From Draconibacterium sp. (lineage in GTDB: Bacteria > Bacteroidota > Bacteroidia > Bacteroidales > Prolixibacteraceae): DNA of 18,118 nt. A model generated the notes under the pieces. That model was not told where the DNA came from and ran no database searches. It worked only from the letters and a program-made list of their open reading frames with translations. The position numbers and the translations under genes are program-made. Shown here piece after piece: positions 16,671 through 18,118 of the stretch; position 1 is the stretch's first letter; each line of letters opens with the position of its first letter. The DNA is taken from contig JALUZN010000457.1 of the NCBI GenBank assembly GCA_027011835.1, positions 1-18,118 on the forward strand, given 5' to 3'.

Positions 16671-16678
16671 TAATTTTG
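16671..16678 (+). promoter_or_regulatory. Possible -7 box of the tsaD promoter
   Basis: TAATTTTG matches TAnnTTTG and lies 61 bp before the chosen ATG. No good -33 TTTG is found 19-21 bp upstream, so support is partial. A 6-1-6 inverted repeat (TTTGGT-A-ACCAAA, 16675-16687) overlaps its end. Confidence 0.35.
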
Positions 16679-16720
16679 GTAACCAAAGTGCGATTTTAAA
16701 ATATCTGGTTATATAACGCA

Positions 16721-16730
16721 AAAAAGGGAA
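16721..16730 (+). promoter_or_regulatory. Ribosome binding site of tsaD
   Basis: AAAAAGGGAA is purine-rich and 9 bp from the ATG at 16740. It abuts the in-frame TTG at 16731 with no spacing, which decides the start in favour of the ATG. Confidence 0.6.
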
Positions 16731-16739
16731 TTGAGTTTT

Positions 16740-17768
16740 ATGAGTAAGGGAAATATTACAATTTTAGGAATCGAGTCGTCGTGCGACGATACTTCGGCCG
16801 CAATTATTCGCGACGGGGTTATTTTGTCGAATGTGGTTGCCAGCCAGAAAGTTCACGAGGAGTACGGAGGTGTTGTGCCCGAACTGGCCTCGCGTGCACA
16901 CCAGCAAAATATTATTCCGGTGGTCGACCTTGCCATAAAAAATGCAGGAATTGCAAAAAACGATATTAATGCAGTGGCATTTACCCGTGGCCCCGGATTG
17001 TTGGGGTCGTTGTTGGTGGGTACATCGTTTGCAAAAGGGTTTTCACTTGCTTCCGGAATTCCGTTAATCGATGTAAATCATTTGCAAGGGCACGTTTTGG
17101 CTCTGTTTATTAAAGAGAAAGGTGTATCGTTTAATCCGCCGAAATTTCCGTTTTTATCTCTGTTGGTTTCGGGCGGAAATTCGCAGATTATTCTTGTGCG
17201 AAGCCATCTGGAAATGGAAGTGATTGGCCAAACTATCGACGATGCAGCCGGCGAAGCTTTCGATAAATGTGCAAAAGTTATGGGGCTTCCATATCCCGGC
17301 GGGCCACATATCGACAGGTTGGCGAAAGAGGGCAATCCTCTGCGTTTCGAATTTTCGCGCCCGCGGGTTCCGGGGTTGAATTACAGCTTTAGCGGACTAA
17401 AAACAAACTTTCTCTACTTTTTACGCGATCGTATTAAAGAGAACGAAAACTTTGTTGAGCAGAATTTACCCGATTTATGTGCTTCTATTCAGCATACCAT
17501 TGTCGAAATTTTGTTGAGTAAACTAAAACGTGCATCGAAAGAGACAGGAATAAAAGAGATTACAATTGCCGGCGGAGTTTCGGCTAACTCGGGGCTGCGA
17601 AATGCGTTAAAAACAAATGCCGAAAAATACCGTTGGAATCTGATTATTCCCAAGTTCGAATTTACCATGGATAATGCTGCAATGATTGCAATTACAGGTT
17701 ATTACAAATATTTAAATAACGAATTTATAGGACAGAATGCAGTTCCGTTTGCCCGAACACAGTTATAG
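16740..17768 (+). CDS. tsaD: tRNA N6-adenosine threonylcarbamoyltransferase TsaD
   Basis: This 342-residue cytoplasmic enzyme transfers the threonylcarbamoyl group to A37 of ANN-decoding tRNAs (t6A), together with TsaB and TsaE in bacteria. The ASKHA nucleotide-binding fold is clear: GIESSCDDT near the N-terminus, EEYGGVVPELASRAH, the metal-binding NHLQGH with H114 and H118, the glycine-rich LVSGGN (142-147), the signature PYPGGPHIDRLA, and the third metal ligand D311 in TMDNAAM. Length and motifs are normal for the family. I chose the ATG at 16740 because AAAAAGGGAA (16721-16730) sits 9 bp before it. The TTG at 16731 would start directly on that ribosome-binding sequence. It is divergent from tamB and convergent with cysC. 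Essential housekeeping function is expected. Confidence 0.98.
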   Translation: MSKGNITILGIESSCDDTSAAIIRDGVILSNVVASQKVHEEYGGVVPELASRAHQQNIIPVVDLAIKNAGIAKNDINAVAFTRGPGLLGSLLVGTSFAKGFSLASGIPLIDVNHLQGHVLALFIKEKGVSFNPPKFPFLSLLVSGGNSQIILVRSHLEMEVIGQTIDDAAGEAFDKCAKVMGLPYPGGPHIDRLAKEGNPLRFEFSRPRVPGLNYSFSGLKTNFLYFLRDRIKENENFVEQNLPDLCASIQHTIVEILLSKLKRASKETGIKEITIAGGVSANSGLRNALKTNAEKYRWNLIIPKFEFTMDNAAMIAITGYYKYLNNEFIGQNAVPFARTQL

Positions 17769-17799
17769 CTTTTTGTAAATATATTTTCAACCCAAATCT

Positions 17800-18118
17800 T
17801 TATAACGGGAAAATTTTATTTTGAGTTAAGTAATCGAGCACTTTATCAATGTTTTCTTCGTTCTGTTCGGGTTTAAAAACCAGTTTTGCATTGGTTGGTT
17901 TTTCGTATTCTAAATCAACTCCCGGTAGGTTTTTTGTTTTTCCTTCTTTTATTAAATTGTATAACTCGGGTTTATTGTTTTTGCAATAATCGAGCGAAGC
18001 ATCCATATAAAACAGATGAAAACGCTCTTTCCCAATAATTTCGGAAATTTGCGTGCGTAACGATTGATTTCTCGAAATAAACGAGCAGATTGTTATAATA
18101 CCCTGGTCGTTAAGTAAT
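17800..18118 (-). CDS. cysC: Adenylylsulfate kinase CysC, C-terminal part (runs off the window)
   Basis: The frame is open from the stop at 17800-17802 to the window edge, giving about 105 C-terminal residues. The visible part starts LLNDQGIITICSFIS and continues through FHLFYMDASLDYC, LYNLIKEGKTKNLPGVD and LEYEKPTNAKLVF. This is the order of the C-terminal half of APS kinase, which phosphorylates adenylylsulfate to PAPS with ATP. The P-loop lies outside the window, so activity and the N-terminus cannot be judged. The SPFRxDR segment conserved in many CysC proteins reads SRNQSLR here. The ATG at 18006 is internal and not the true start. It is convergent with tsaD, 31 bp between stops, with no clear terminator. 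It could belong to a sulfate assimilation or sulfation cluster further right. Confidence 0.85.
   Translation of the reverse strand, partial: LLNDQGIITICSFISRNQSLRTQISEIIGKERFHLFYMDASLDYCKNNKPELYNLIKEGKTKNLPGVDLEYEKPTNAKLVFKPEQNEENIDKVLDYLTQNKIFPL

Larger units (their letters stand above)
16494..16739. other. Divergent tamB-tsaD intergenic region
   Basis: This 246-bp region should hold both promoters. A tsaD-directed -7 box is at 16671. No TAnnTTTG box toward tamB is visible. Its first 51 bp (16494-16544) remain in the tamB frame and probably encode the true N-terminus of TamB. Confidence 0.5.

Noticed and set aside
16731..16739. TTG start for tsaD giving 345 residues
   Set aside because: It directly abuts the purine-rich ribosome-binding sequence; the ATG nine bases later has proper spacing.
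1..18118. CRISPR arrays, insertion sequences, tRNA/rRNA genes, toxin-antitoxin or phage genes
   Set aside because: I found no regularly spaced repeats, transposase motifs, cloverleaf-like sequences or such protein families on either strand.

Overview
The window looks like a chromosomal segment from a Bacteroidota bacterium, most likely an anaerobic or facultative member of the Bacteroidales/Marinilabiliales. The reasons are the AT-rich intergenic DNA, weak or absent Shine-Dalgarno sequences, TAnnTTTG-type -7 boxes (clearest before the Rrf2 gene, with a matching -33 element), a large TamB/DUF490 protein and periplasmic glycoside hydrolases. The lineage is inferred from style and protein families, not from a marker search.

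Layout: (1) 54-2855, + strand: a secreted PqqL-like M16 zinc peptidase ending in a strong intrinsic terminator. (2) 3113-3718, + strand: an unrecognised polytopic membrane protein, convergent by 11 bp with the next block. (3) 5619-3730, - strand: an SDR oxidoreductase followed 30 bp later by a two-domain VOC protein. (4) 8610-5901, - strand: an NsrR-like Rrf2 regulator followed by a quinol-type nitric oxide reductase, bounded by a promoter with a candidate operator upstream and a 14-bp-stem terminator downstream. (5) 12087-8705, - strand: a lipoprotein GH5-like hydrolase, a secreted GH20-like hydrolase and an aldo/keto reductase, closely packed. (6) 16493-12156, - strand: a TamB-like outer-membrane biogenesis protein with a problematic start. 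(7) 16740-17768, + strand: TsaD, divergent from tamB. (8) 17800 to the window edge, - strand: the C-terminal part of an adenylylsulfate kinase (CysC).

The best-defined functional unit is the nitric oxide module. An Fe-S-type Rrf2 sensor sits directly upstream of a single-subunit NO reductase. A perfect 7-bp inverted repeat lies across the -7 box of the regulator's promoter, which suggests autoregulated, NO-responsive expression of both genes. The glycoside hydrolase/AKR group looks like a small glycan-processing unit without SusC/SusD. The rest is housekeeping: tRNA t6A modification, envelope assembly and sulfate activation.

I found no CRISPR array, insertion sequence, tRNA, rRNA, phage gene or defence system. 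Every stretch without a gene is shorter than 300 bp. I do not see a convincing, wholly new biological system here. The most notable items are the operator arrangement, the start-less tamB, the three-arm repeat around the first terminator and several altered active-site motifs.
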